Shown piece after piece: positions 34,901-47,052 of a stretch of 64,000 bases of DNA. Every line of letters starts with the position of its first letter. Positions within the stretch are counted from its first letter, which is position 1. The notes below the pieces were generated by a model. That model was not told the DNA's origin and ran no database searches. It saw only the letters and a program-made list of their open reading frames with translations. The translations under genes were made by a program, and so were the position numbers. Where the stretch lies: NCBI GenBank assembly GCA_030789695.1, contig CM061140.1, positions 170,834,319 through 170,898,318 on the forward strand, in the 5' to 3' direction. This DNA is from Scilla litardierei. Lineage: Eukaryota; Streptophyta; Magnoliopsida; Asparagales; Asparagaceae.

Positions 34901-37900
34901 TCAACCTTCTCCAATAAGCTTTGATCCAGGATAAGAGAATAGGCGTGTAGCGTTTTGGTAACTCGCCTCTGCGAGTTCCTCTTCGGGCATCTCAAGCATC
35001 GTTGCCACGTAATTCAAAACCTGATGATGTTTGCAAAAAATAGTCGTCACACGAAATTCAAATAAATTTTTACCTGATTCAGAGTATCTGTTTAACATGC
35101 CGCAGTGCGGTGTGACCAAAAGACATGAAAAGATTCATGAACACTTCGATTGATTTTCACTGGATTTCGCCCATCCTCTAATGGATGAAAAACGGATGAT
35201 TTACTTGAGTCACCCATAGCCCATCATGCATGTGGGACCCTAGTATCTACACATTGTAACTCCATTTATAAATCTCTCTTCTCCACCTCACCTTTTAGTG
35301 ATGAACTCCATTTAGAGTCAGCAGATGTAGAAGCCCATTATAACAAGGACAATTTTTGAGAAAACGCGAAAATAAAAAAAAAATTAGCATATCGACCAAA
35401 AAATAAATAACAAAATCGACCAAGTTTGATCACGTCGGCGTCTAGGTGTGCTGACTGGACAGCCCCACTTGCCAAATGCGGCCAATTTGATATTGATATT
35501 GCTTATAGACATTTTGGCTGCACTTGGCAAGTGCAGCCAAAACGTGACATGCACATAGTATAAATGCAGGAGAAGTAGTTTAGTGGTATGAATCTTAGTA
35601 GGGGAGGGCGGAGGTCAAAGGTTTGAAACCTGCTATCATAATGTTGTCTTTTTTTAAAAAAAATCAATTAAAATGATTTATATGAGAATTCTGAGAGTTG
35701 AACGACTCTCAGAACCTATATCGAACAAATGAAGTGTAATACCACTAGACTACTTTCATTAGCTACATAATATATACATATATTATATTTACACGATTTG
35801 GCCGCACTTGGCAAGTGCGGCCAAAATGGGTAAGCCGCATCAAATTGTCTGCACTTGCAAAATGTGGCCAAATCGAACCAAACCTACTCGGTGTCCAGTC
35901 ATCCACATGTGCACTAACGTAGCCCAAACTTGGTCGGTTTTGCTAAATATATTTTTTCAGTCGATTTTTCAAATTATTTTTAATTTTTGTCGCTTTTCCA
36001 AAAATTGTCCTTATAACAATGGTGACAACATTTAGAAATAGTGGGATTTGATTATGACGATACCTATGATCTCGTCGATCTCTCTTCTTTGATTGCGAAA
36101 GAATTGCTCAAACGAGAAAAGTTAGATATCATAGGCAAGGTTGATGGAAGTCCATTGTTGTCGAGCGCATGTAAATCAATCAAACGAGACAAGTTGGAGA
36201 TTTGAGTTGAACATGACAACGTCATTCTCATTATGAGCGATATCTAGGCGATCAATATAACATATGTCAATCTTGACTACGATCTCTAACCCCTACCATC
36301 TGAGCCATGTCTAGACCATCGGTATGACTTTTGTTAATCTTGCCAACAATCTCTAACTTTTCTCATCCAAGCAATTCTTTGGCAATCGGAGAAAAGAGGC
36401 CGAAGAGATCAAAGTGGCCATGGTCTCTAACTCCCATGATCTGTTACAGCTCTAACTCCCATGATCTGTTACAGCTGTCGTGATTATTTCAATAGCGTCT
36501 ACATTAGCTGATAGTAAAAGAAGTGGTTATAAAGAGAGTTAATCATTGAAAGGTACATGTGAAGAAGAGATTAATTTCTTGATATGGGAAACTATTAGAC
36601 AATTTGCCTTAGGGTATGTTTGGATTGAAAGAAAATATATGAAAGAAAAGTGAAATGAAAATGAAAAAGAAAGAAAAGTGAAATGAAAATGAAATGAGAT
36701 TCTTTCTCATGTTTGGTTGCCAAAGAAAATTTTGAAGAAAGTTTAAAGGAAAATAAGGAAATTTCTTCCATTAGGTTATTAATCCAAAACGAAAAAAATT
36801 AAGTGGTGTGTTTGCTAAATAATTTAAGAGGTGTATTTGCTAACTTTATAAATAATTTGCTTAAAAATTTTAAAAGGTATTTTAGTCTCATAATAAATTA
36901 AAAATTTTGTTAGTTCTAAATAATTCAGAAAGTTAGCAAATAAATTACGAATTCTTACAAATAATTCTCTAACCATACAAATATCATGATTCATAAATAA
37001 TGCAATATTAAATAGTACATAAATAATTTACAAATTATATGAAAACATTGGAAATAATTTGCAAGCTATTAGAAAAATTCGTGCATAAAGCGCGAATTTT
37101 TCAAGCAAAACACGAAAATTACCCGAATTATTCGCGAACTTTTCGAACAAGTTCATGAATAAAAATAATTTAAATATTCATGATTTTAATAAAAATTCTG
37201 AATACATACTATTTTGAAAAATTCGGGAAAAATCCGTAAATTTTGAATAATTTGCGAATTTTAAATAATTCATGTGTAAAATTTTGATAATAATTCGTGA
37301 TTTTTTGAAAAATTCGTTCATAATTTTTTGAAAAGAATTCATGAATTATTCATGAATTCATTAAAAATAGCTACTAATTATATTTGTTAAAAAACACAAA
37401 TGCATGAATGTGAAAATAGTTAGTTTTGCTTTATTTTCCCTCATTTTCCTTGGGTCAAGAGGAAGAAAAGTTGGAAGAAAAGTTTTACTATTTATTTTCC
37501 ACTCTTTTCCTTCATTTTCTTTTTCTTTTCACTTTTCTTTTAAGCCAAACAATGGAAAATCATTTTCCTTCTTATTTTCCTTCCTTTTCTTTCCTTTTCC
37601 CCCTAACCAAACACACCCTTAAGGTTTGAAAGTGGATGAATATTACTTAAATGAAAACAACGGCTCCCATAATATGAGGAAAGCATGGGGAGGTTTGACA
37701 TGTGGTGAACATCCAAATTTGGTACATAAACTTAAACTTAGCCTAGGCACTCTGGTATCACTGTTAAGAAAAATAATCTTACATTGACAAAAAGGGGGGG
37801 AAATGAAAACGTCCTTTTTACCCAAATTCCCACCACATCCATTCCCGTTGTCGTCCTACGTCAAACTTAGTAGTAGAACCAAAACCTGCTCTGTCTTCTT

Positions 37901-40900
37901 TTCTTTTCCTCATCAAACAAATCTTTTTTCTTTTAGTTAGGTTTTAGATCAAATAAAAAAATTCTTTTCTTCTTTTGGTTTTTTTTCTTTATCATTATCT
38001 TCTCATCTTTAGGATTTAAGATTCAAAAATCTTCGTTTTCTTTTTTCCTTTCTTCCAATTAAATTTGGATTTTTTAAAAAGATGAGATCAAAAAGAGGGA
38101 TTAAAAGAGAGATAAGAAATCAACAAAAGAAAAAAATTAAAAAAGAGAGAGATCAACAAAAGAAAAAAAACCAAAAAAGAGATTTTAAAAAACAAATCAA
38201 GAGAGAGAAAAAATTCAAAAAAGAGAGGAGAATATTTGAAGAAAAAAGAGAGTACAGAGAGAGAAGAAACAAAAACGAAATCAGATAAAAAGTAAAAAAG
38301 CTTGCTAATTTTTCTGAGCCAAAATCTGATCTAGATTAAATCTCTACTAATTCTAGAGGCATTACGTGATACTATAAAGTTGATTTTCACTCCAGTTAAC
38401 ATCTGATCTAATTAAAATTTTAATTGTTAAATTCTGAAAATTTTCTATGTGATTTTCTTCAGCTTAGTTGCTATCACCAGTATCACATCTCGATCTATGC
38501 ATTGCATCAGCATATCTAGAATTGCATTTTGTCATATATGTTTAGACCATTTGATTTTATTTGCATAATTAGCGCATGCATCTAATTAGTGTTTAAGATC
38601 TTACACTTACATTTGTGCGACTGGTTGGCATTATATGTTATTACGTAATGACAACCATAGGATCATAATGATAATGCAATCCAAAGGCTAGAAAATCAGC
38701 GTCAAAAAATATAACTAGAACTAAAAGTCGACATAAATCGAATATAAGGTCACCTAGAAGCCCTAGATAATAAATTGACCAAAGAATAAAATTTCGAGAA
38801 TGAAACAAAGAGTACATTTGATGATGAGCCTAATATGATCAAAAATAAAAATATTCAAAATAATAGGAGACAAAATGAGAATTTTAAGGATAACTTTGGG
38901 AGGGATAATATTACATGTTGGAATAGATGCTCTAAATTTTGATGAAATTTGTAATCCTCAGACATTTTCAGATTGGCTAGCAGAAATGGATTATTTGTTC
39001 GAATGGTGCCAGATATCAAACGAGCGTAAGATCCAATTTGATAAGATAAAATTGATCGGATCTATCAAAATTTCCTGAACATCAATAGAAAGACGATGAA
39101 AGAGAGCATCTGAGACCTATATACAGACTTGGAATGAAGTGAAAATCGAGCTCAAAGAGAAATATTTACCACCTGCCCATAGATACTGACTACTAGAAAG
39201 ATTGAATGACATATATCAAAGAAACATGACTGTGGAAAAATAGATGGCTAAGTTTAATGACATTTGTTAAGAGTGAGCTACAAGAAGACCCTCAATATAT
39301 TCTTACGAGGGTTCGTTCTAAATTGAGAGTATATATTAGCATAAGATGATTCCCCCACACTATAAATAATGTGCAACAAACATTTAACCTAACCTTAAAT
39401 TTAGAATTCATAAGAGTCCCCATAAACAGAAAGCCAACTTTTAAAGCCAAAGAGCAATTAAAATAATCGAGTGATAACATGACTAAATCAGAAGCTAATG
39501 CCACCCAAGAATAAATGAAAAGGTTAAGGTTGGAGAACCCACACAACAAATACATCGGCATGTGAATCATAGTTCCTTAGAGTGAGGCTTTGTCTTTGTT
39601 CCTAGTACATTTCATAAGCATTTTAAATAAGCTTTGAATGCTTTGCATCTCAAGACTGATGAAATTCTTGCAATTAACAATGATACTCACAAATTTGTTT
39701 CACAATCAAATAGAACTTTATAGAACTTTACATTTATGGATGACGAGATGATTAAAGTTTGCCTAAAGAGGTTTGTGTTGGAACCAATGAAGAGGCTTTG
39801 CATTGTACCATACAAGTTCTTGACGAGCTTTACTAGGTGGTGATCCCGATGTGACTGAGTCGAGTATTCCACAAAAGCTTAAAAAATTAAGCACATTGAG
39901 CATCCCATATCATCCACATCCTATCAATAAACAGGTTCTATATTTTTTCCATTTCTTTTGTGATTTGGGAGAACTTTTAAGATATATGTCTACAAATCTA
40001 CATACTGATATATTTCAAAGTTCGTAGACGCATCTTCTTTAATTACAAAAGATTGCTAATTTATGTCCAGTTATGCTATTTCTGTTGTCATTCACCAGAT
40101 ACTAAAGTTCTCAAGCCAAAAAGAATGATAGAGATCTAGTTTTAAATTAAGATAGTCTTTTTTTTAGATTTTATATATGAGAGAAGATATAATTTGAGTC
40201 CTTTGAGTCTTCTAGCTATTTTAAGTCTTTTAGTTATTTAATTTAAGATAAAATTTGAGTCCTTTTAATTTTTTAATTGTCTTTGAGTGCCTTAGTTATT
40301 TTAGAGTTTTTATCCCACATAAGATGTTATTTTTGAAAACCATATTGGAAGCCTATATAAAGGAAACAAACTTATTTATTTTATGGATAAGAATGAAGAA
40401 TAAAAATTTTGGCATAAACTTCGAGTTTCTTCATAAAAATTAAATTTTTTGCATTATTGTGCAAGAGTAGGCTTGGTTGCCTAAGTGAGAGGTCTGAAAA
40501 ATCTATGCATGTGAGGCATGTGGGTTGGTGATTATAAGGTGTCCATGGTGCTTGCCCGAAAAGTAATCAAATCATTAATTTTTCTTCCTCAAATTTTCAC
40601 CACATCTCTTCTCGCTTCTGTCATGTGTCATTCTCCTTTTCCCTCTACTCCATCCTTTATAGTAATTTCTGCGGAGGGAACCTAAGATCAGAACGAGTCA
40701 GATGTTGATATATGATGCGCAATCAACATGAGGCTACTATCAACCCTTTACTAATTGATGCTAAATCCAAAAAAAGTCAACTGTTAGATAGTGGCATACC
40801 ATAAACCTTAGATGGCTAAGCGACCTTTTTCAGCCGACGGTTCAAGCATATTTAAACCAAAGTTTTAAAACATGAAGGCATGATGCGAGGTGTTTTTTCG

Positions 40901-43900
40901 ACCCGTGACGCGAGGCGTAAGCCTCAACGCATAAAGCATAAGCCTTCAGCGTGTTGTGAGGTGTAACACTTTATAATCACATAATTATTAAATATAGATG
41001 TAAAAAACATAGATTTAAGTTCCAAACCATCATTAAAGTATCAAAATATTAAAATAACACTCCAAAGACAAATATAAAACATCCAAAAAAGATCAGAGTA
41101 TTTGAGTTGCAAAATTAGACTCTAGAATGTAAATCTACTCTTCCATATCATCAAATGCAGAATCTTCACTTAAGCCATCTCCCTCCCCAAAACTCCCAGG
41201 CTACTAACATCATCTTCATCTTCATCTCCAACTCCAACCTCATCATCATTTTCATAGACACGTGGAGCTTTGTCCTTGCCCTTATCAATTGCATCGAGAG
41301 TTCCACTTCCAATACCACCTAGATATACAACAATTATGCACAAAGTTACCAACTTTGTATGAAACAAGACATTAAAAATAGGCTAATAATATCAAATAGA
41401 ATATATTTACCATGATTCTTTTGAGTTTTCCTTTGCCTTTGATAAGTAAATGGCACTTGAATAGCACTTCGTTTTCGTGCATCAGCCATAAATCCGGTAC
41501 TAGGAGTGCTACTCGGCGTACTCACAGGAGGAATGCTACTCGGCAAAGTTGTACGAGGAATGCCACTCGGCCTAGTCGTAGAAAGAATGCTACTCTTCCT
41601 AGTCGCAGGAGGAATGGTACTCGACGTACTCGAAGGAGGAACACTACTAGCAATATGTATTTCTTCTTCACATTCCTCTCCTCCAACACCAACCAAGCTT
41701 ATAGAAGAAACATTCACATCTTAGCTTTTATCTTCTAACCATTCAACTCCAGCAGAAAGTAGTGGTTCTTGTTCTTCTGCAATCCACTCATCATCCGAAT
41801 CTACAACTTCTTTTAGGATGAGATCGATATTTAATGTGGCTATCCTCCTCTTGTGGATTTCTCTCAACTTCAAGTTGTACATGACAAAAACAAGAGCATG
41901 TAGCCTTTGTTGCTCCAAGCGATTTCGCTTCTTCGTGTGCACCTATTTATCATACAAGTTACTATATTAGTTACTTGTAAAATGTAAATTGCATAAAATA
42001 CATAATTGATACGTTCTCTTCGGCTATGAAGAGAAAACTTTAATGATACATGTTCAAATGTGCTCCAATTTCACTCACAACATGAAGCACTACATGTGAG
42101 ACTTAAAACCCTAACAGCAAACCTTTGCAATTCTGGACAATCATTTCCACAACGTAGCCACCAATCAACTAAATCATTAAATTTAGAGTTAAATTATGAA
42201 TCTCTTAAAGAAACTAACAGCTTGACATAATAAAAAATATAGATATATGGTATACCTGGAGAACGCTTTCCTCGTGTTTTAATGTCCATGTCGCATCCAA
42301 ATTCTCCCAGTGCATTATCATAAGAATCCAATTGAAGATCTGCATTAAGTCTTTCCTCGCTATCTGGTCTCATCATCATATCCATATTTGCAGTTAAACA
42401 TTTCCTTACTTCTTCATCGGCATTGAAATTTCTTTCAAATCGAAATTGGGGATTAAGCTAATACCCCGATACATGAAGTGGACGATGAAGTTGATTATTC
42501 CATCTTTCATAGATCTTGTTTCAAATTGGGCATGTAATGCCTCTCGTTGTTGCCACATGCATCTCTAATCCTTTCTTTAGCAGAATCCATCATTTCATAC
42601 AAGAATGGCATCGAATGCCTTCTATCTAAATCAACCTCTCTCAATACTGCAACAATTGAAACTGTTGATCTCACACAATAACATTGTTCCAAAACTTTCT
42701 GTCAAAATGTATTGTATGTTTTGCTTATACTCCTTCCATATGGTTTGCCCAAACACTAGAGTTCCATTTCTCCAATGCAAACATGGTTTGAAGATCTCTC
42801 TTACGCGGGTATAAACTTTGCAAAGTGATGTAAGCAGTCGCAAAACGAGTCACGGCTGAGCGTACAAGCTCACGTTGATGGCTAAAACTCCTCATGTACG
42901 CTAAAACCCAAGCATGCCGATAGATAAACTTAGTGGCCTGCTTTGCCTGGGCTAGAGTAGTTGCAAAAATCTTCATTGAACCAATGGATTCCAATATCAA
43001 GTCAATGATGTGAGCTGCATATGGAGTCCAAAACAATTGCGTCCTCTTTTCCATTAACTTCTTTCCTGCACTCACATAATTTGAAGCATTATCGTACGAC
43101 ATTCTTCTCACCAACTTCTTCAACTTGATCCAAATACTTGAACATAAGGCTCCCATCCTTAACAGTATCTGATGCGTCAACAGATTTAAAGAACATTGTG
43201 CTAGTAGGAGTATTCACCAAGAAATTAATCAAACATCTACCCTTCTGATCAGTCCATCCATCAGACAGAATTGTACAACCACAATTTCTTCCATGACAAC
43301 TTGTACTCTTCCATTAATCCGTCAACATGCTTCACCTCGTCAGCTAATATCCATGTTCTAACATCATGCATAGAAGAATGTTTGAATCCTAGACCATAAT
43401 TTGCTATTCGCACAACCGCATATTTCCAGTAAGGGTCATTCATTAAATTGAAGGACAATGCATTTACATAAATACATCTACCTATTGCTCTCCATACCTC
43501 TTTACGCTCCTCTTTCTTCTCTTAGTATTCAAAACTCTCGAGCTTGGTGTTGAAGATACAAATTGGTCTATTGCACCCTTTGGTCTTGGCACTAAGGATG
43601 ATGTTGGTGTAGCTAAAATGTCATCGGACGTAGATACATCAAAAGGTGCATCCCCAATCGACGAATCTCTACTACTCATACCAGCCCTACCTATGCTTTC
43701 GGTTAACGCTTCATTTTTTTTCTTCTTTTTCATAACTCAACAAACCAGCTGCACACTTGGCATTTACATCGTCAGTGACCTGAGTACACGACGTCATTCC
43801 ATGTCTAGTTCCAGCCAAAATGGTTTTTCAACCGATTAATTCCACCCGAACATTGCTTGTGACAGAATTTACAAAGCAAATACCCTTAGGTTTACCGACT

Positions 43901-46900
43901 ACTTCATAACCATATTTCCAAACAAAGTCCTTTTTGGTACTCATCCTGATTCATACATTAACAAGAACAAGCATACATTAATATAATTATATAGATATGA
44001 AATTAATCTAATCATTTTCATTTTTCAGGTTTGAACAAGAAGAAAAATCAGTGTTGCTGAAAGAAACACAGGAGAAGAAATTTTGGTTTAAAAAATACAC
44101 AAAATCTGACATATCAAAGATTGTAGGTTTATTAATAAAATAATAATACATGCACAAAAATGAAGTCAGTCTAGGCCCAAAAAATGCCACGGCCTCGAAC
44201 TGATACCCCTTTAACTCCGATCCGCCACCCCCCAGCAGGCCGAGAAACAAATCGCGGGCGTCGATCCTCGCGTCCCGCCACAAGATCGGGCGTTTGGCGG
44301 CGAAGGTGGTTCGGATCTCGGGTTCGGGTCTAGATCCGAAGTTCGTCTTGGCCTTTGGGCCCCGGAGGTTTCTGGCGGTCTCGTCGTAGGCTCTCGCCGC
44401 CTCCTCTGTGGGGTCGAATGTCCCCAGCCACTTGCGGGTCTTCTTCCCGGGGTCACAGATCTCATATCCGAAAAGAAAAAAAGAGAAAGAAGTGGAAGAT
44501 CGAAGAAGGGGCGGGGGGAATTGAAGGAAGAAATAACGCACCTGGGTCAAGGCGTTGGCAACCATGTCTTTGCTTTCTCTCTCTCATTTGCCTTTTATAC
44601 CCTAGAAATTAAAAAAATTGCAAAAAACCGCACCTGTGTCAAGGCGTTAAAATCCCAACACCTTTGCGGCGCCTCCGAGAACGCTTCACGCCTTCGAACG
44701 CCTTCACTGTTTCCGCACCTCCTCCTTCGCGCCTCAAGGCGCTGGAGGTACGCCTCACCCTGAGGCGCACCTTGAGGCGTACGCCTTTCTACGCTTTTAA
44801 AAACTTTGATTTAAACAAGCAGATCCTAAAATCGCCTTTTTGTTCAGGTGAATATCGTTCTGAAATGCATCGAGTTTGGACTCATCAAGTCTGATCTGTG
44901 GGTAACTACTAGATATATGCTCCTAAATAACCTCAGACTACAAAGGAGTCAACATTTAGATGTTATCCATAACTTTGCTACGGTGAAATGCATTCATCTA
45001 TTAAGACATGAAGAGAAAGGGCCACAAAATCAAATTTGAATAAGTTGTGATAATGTAATGTTATTTGCAAACGATATTGTTTTGATAGATAAGACTAAAT
45101 GTGATGTAAATGCAAAGTTAGAATTTTGAAGTCAGACGTAATAGACTCGATATTTCAAACTTAGTAAGAACAAGACCGAGAATATAGAATATAAGTTTAG
45201 TACAGCGATTATGAAAATCATGGTGAAACTGGACGGAGAAAGTATATCGGTAAGTACTTTAAGCATCTTGGGTAGGTTATCGAAGAGGATGCATGGATTA
45301 AGCAAGATATTGATAATAACATTAATGCAAGATGATTAAAGTGAGAAGTCACAACATGAGTACTGTGTGATCGACATTGTGCTGTTATGACAAAATAAAA
45401 TTTTTTTTAACCGAACAATGGTTAGATCAGCTTTGGTATACATGATAAAATGTTTGGCTATCATCAAAAATCATGTATAGAAATGTGAATGTTAGTATAG
45501 ATGTGTGAAAATACTAGAAAAGATAAGATAAGAAAGGAGAATACCCAATCAAATGTAGGTGTGATCCTTATAAAAGATAAGAGAACATCATTTGAGATGG
45601 TTTAATCATATACGCCGAGAACATATTGATGCAACTGTTAAAAAGACAGAAAGAAATGAAAGATCACACCTACATTTGAGATGGTTTAAAAAGACAGAAC
45701 ATATAAATATTGAGATCAAGAAAAAAAGAGGTAGGCTGAAGAAGACATATATGGAAATTATAACAAAAGAAATGAAAGATCTTTGTTTGACGAAAATAAA
45801 GGCTTTACATCGTAAATGCGTGAAAAACAATTACATGACATCATGCTCTGGTGTGATCACGATCTTTCCTTTTAAGTCCATGAAGGTGATCCCAATGAAG
45901 GCTAAATGAGGACGATGATGTGATGTAAGGATGAGAGCAAATAGCACAAATAGATCAACCATGTACTCTATTAGATCTATTCTAATTTATTCTCAGACAT
46001 CCATTCCCTGTCCATTAACTCTCCCCAAAGTCTTGCACAGATGAATCGGATAGCAATCACATCATTGTTAAAACATAATCCTTTCACAACTCAAAGATAT
46101 GCCCCATCATAATTACTAGTAAATAATATTTTACATTTTCCCCTTTTATCTGACAAAATCATGTCACAGTTAACGGCCATTTATTCCAGCGTTTTACCCC
46201 ATCTTGCTTTGACATATGTAAACCTAGAAAGCCTACAAAGCATCTTGGCAAAGGAAAAAACATGTAAACCTAGAAAGCCTACAATGTAAACCTAGAAAGC
46301 CTACAATGCATCTTGGCAAAGGAAAAAACATGTAAACCTAGAAAGCCTACAAAGCATCTTGGCAAAGGAAAAAACATCCCAATATTTGGGCGGTATCTTT
46401 CAGCGCCCAGATGCAAAAAACTTACTAATTACATTGATACTTAATTGGTCTATGCAATATAACTGCAAATAGTTGAGAGATGACATTTATAATAACAAAA
46501 ATAAATAAGAGTATCATCACAGTTGCGAGTCAGTTAAGGGTCAGAAATTTCAAAATTAATGAACTATATAAACAGACAGAATAACTTACAGTATGAACAT
46601 TAGCTGGATGGTTCAATTCTTCCTTTTGTATATAAGAAGCATCAGATGCTGACTCTCCATGCTGGCTTTGTATCTCCTGAGGACTCGACTTGACTCTGGG
46701 AATCGAAAATAAAGAATCTGTTTTCACTGTTGGCAATCCATCTGGTGCATCTGACTCCAACAAAATTCTATCAACCGGAACCTACAAGAAATCTGCAATA
46801 AGGGGACCGATCCAAAATTGATAAAGCCAGTTTTTAGCTAGTGAGCAAGCGAACATCTTGAACATGATATACAAACCTCTTTGAGCATTTTCTTTGCCTT

Positions 46901-47052
46901 CGATGATTTCATTGATGTAAGATACCCAGATAAGGAAAAGTATGCACCAAGTTTAGCAAGCCCAGAAACCATTTCAGCTGATCCCAAATATGAATGCAGA
47001 ATTATGCCAGCTGGGAATGGTCCTATATCTCTGGTCATAGAAATAAGTGAGG
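34901..47052 (-). CDS. TatD-family metal-dependent nuclease, C-terminal exons; 5' part not seen
   Basis: TatD proteins are metal-dependent 3'-5' DNA/RNA exonucleases of the amidohydrolase fold. Three exons are recognisable. Exon A ends at 46877 and begins near 47052 (start uncertain); it reads [20 protein letters not shown] and KAKKMLKE. Exon B is 46781-46590: [17 protein letters not shown] (the TatD signature with its metal-binding Asp), ending LNHPANVHT. The terminal exon is 35020-34901: [20 protein letters not shown], ending in [13 protein letters not shown] and a stop. Both joins are phase 0 with good GT-AG sites, and the peptide across them follows the family. The last intron is 11,569 bp and full of transposons. 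N-terminal exons (with the HxH metal site) are not found before the window ends. The gene is either split by even larger introns or is a decayed copy. Confidence 0.8.
35347..36010. mobile_element. MULE-type MITE with long inverted repeats, 9-bp TSD TTATAACAA
   Basis: The ends GGACAATTTTTG and CAAAAATTGTCC are flanked by TTATAACAA on both sides (35338-35346 and 36011-36019). The terminal inverted repeats extend at least 130 bp with about 75-80% match; both contain CGACCAAGTTTG and GACTGGACA words. Two perfect hairpins built on GGCYGCACTTGGCAAGTGCRGCC lie at 35515-35545 and 35798-35827. No transposase is encoded. It lies in the giant intron of the TatD gene. Confidence 0.85.
36020..36611. other. 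Intron sequence, no further feature
   Basis: AT-rich DNA with a 26-bp tandem duplication (CTCTAACTCCCATGATCTGT at about 36426 and 36452). No coding similarity was seen. Confidence 0.4.
36612..37618. mobile_element. PIF/Harbinger (Tourist-like) MITE, TSD TTA
   Basis: The ends GGGTATGTTTGG and CCAAACACACCC are flanked by TTA on both sides (36609-36611 and 37619-37621), the usual PIF/Harbinger target. The arms are purine-rich on the left (GAAAGAAAA words) and complementary pyrimidine-rich on the right. The centre (36900-37370) is very AT-rich and repeats words such as AATTCGCGAA, TTCATGAA and AAAAATTCG many times. No transposase is present. Confidence 0.75.
37640..38340. repeat. Low-complexity pyrimidine then purine tracts
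   Basis: A T/C-rich stretch (37880-38070) is followed by an A/G-rich stretch (38080-38290: AAAAAGAGAGA words). The open frame across the purine tract is only Lys/Arg/Glu/Gln repeats and is not treated as a gene. Confidence 0.6.
38875..39520 (+). pseudogene. Gypsy gag remnant
   Basis: The frame reads [40 protein letters not shown], then [19 protein letters not shown] and [12 protein letters not shown], with stops between. This is the capsid domain of chromovirus-type gypsy gag (F-x-G ... F-x-x-W ... K ... W ... F-x-P-x-x-Y). Only part survives, with no zinc knuckle and no LTR recognised nearby. It lies in the giant TatD intron. Confidence 0.75.
39521..40857. other. AT-rich intron sequence with LTR-like composition
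   Basis: The stretch 40140-40500 repeats words like GAGTCTTTTAGTTATTTTA and has CCTATATAAAGG near 40352, followed by a leader-like stretch. This suggests a solo LTR of a small gypsy element. I could not find its ends or target duplication. Nothing else is recognised. Confidence 0.3.
41170..43941 (-). pseudogene. hAT transposase (BED finger, DUF659, C-terminal dimerisation domain), broken
   Basis: From the N-terminus, the order is as follows. [17 protein letters not shown] is followed, after a frameshift, by [20 protein letters not shown], a BED zinc finger (43941-43800). A linker lies at 43733-43482. A DUF659 start ([18 protein letters not shown], 43458-43261) continues in another frame as [19 protein letters not shown]. 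Next is [20 protein letters not shown] with [18 protein letters not shown] (43180-42725). The C-terminal part includes [20 protein letters not shown] (42385-42194), [18 protein letters not shown] near 42165, and [20 protein letters not shown] in the dimerisation domain (41942-41721). Several frameshifts and stops inactivate it. Introns may be present near 42185 and 41950-42000. Confidence 0.88.
44008..44565 (-). pseudogene. Captured AP2/ERF transcription factor fragment inside the hAT element
   Basis: The minus strand reads [36 protein letters not shown] and KAKTNFG (44460-44335). This is the C-terminal two thirds of an ERF-type AP2 DNA-binding domain (normally AEIRDP ... WLGTF ... EEAARAYD ... 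G-x-x-A-x-x-NF). The first beta strand with YRGVRxRPWG is missing. A TATGAG acceptor-like site lies exactly at the start of homology, and a short possible exon (44565-44542) lies upstream with a CAG/GTGCG donor-like site. The sequence is GC-rich in an AT-rich element. It is between the transposase and the right terminus, so it is best read as host gene sequence picked up by the transposon. Confidence 0.75.
45040..45909 (+). pseudogene. L1-type LINE reverse transcriptase, C-terminal remnant
   Basis: Successive frames give [20 protein letters not shown] (the RT FADD box, here FAND), [27 protein letters not shown] and, further on, KHLG and [17 protein letters not shown]. These follow the order of plant L1-type LINE RT and its C-terminal segment. 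Many stops are present. The final part (45592-45909) contains two versions of an [21 protein letters not shown] segment, suggesting a small internal duplication. The poly(A) end and target duplications were not found. Confidence 0.8.
46216..46376. repeat. Tandem repeat, about 46-bp unit
   Basis: Three long copies and one short copy of a unit starting TGTAAACCTAGAAAGCCTAC and continuing AAAGCATCTTGGCAAAGG. One copy is cut to its first 23 bases. It lies in the giant TatD intron, about 210 bp from exon B. Confidence 0.9.

Larger units (their letters stand above)
40858..44808 (-). mobile_element. hAT element, 3.95 kb, 8-bp TSD ATTTAAAC, carrying an AP2/ERF fragment
   Basis: The ends CAAAGTTTTAAAA and TTTTAAAAACTTTG are inverted repeats flanked by ATTTAAAC on both sides (40850-40857 and 44809-44816). 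Subterminal regions repeat GAGGCG/CGCCTC words (40895-40960 and 44640-44785), as expected for transposase-binding sites. Inside, a broken hAT transposase (41170-43941) and an AP2 domain fragment (44008-44565) read on the same strand. The element sits in the last intron of the TatD gene. Confidence 0.9.

Noticed and set aside
35579..35640. tRNA gene
   Set aside because: A-box and B-box-like words are present, but no acceptor stem or anticodon arm could be folded by eye.
38082..38288. Lys/Arg/Glu-rich open frame of 68 codons
   Set aside because: Pure low-complexity A/G tract next to a T/C tract; not a credible protein.
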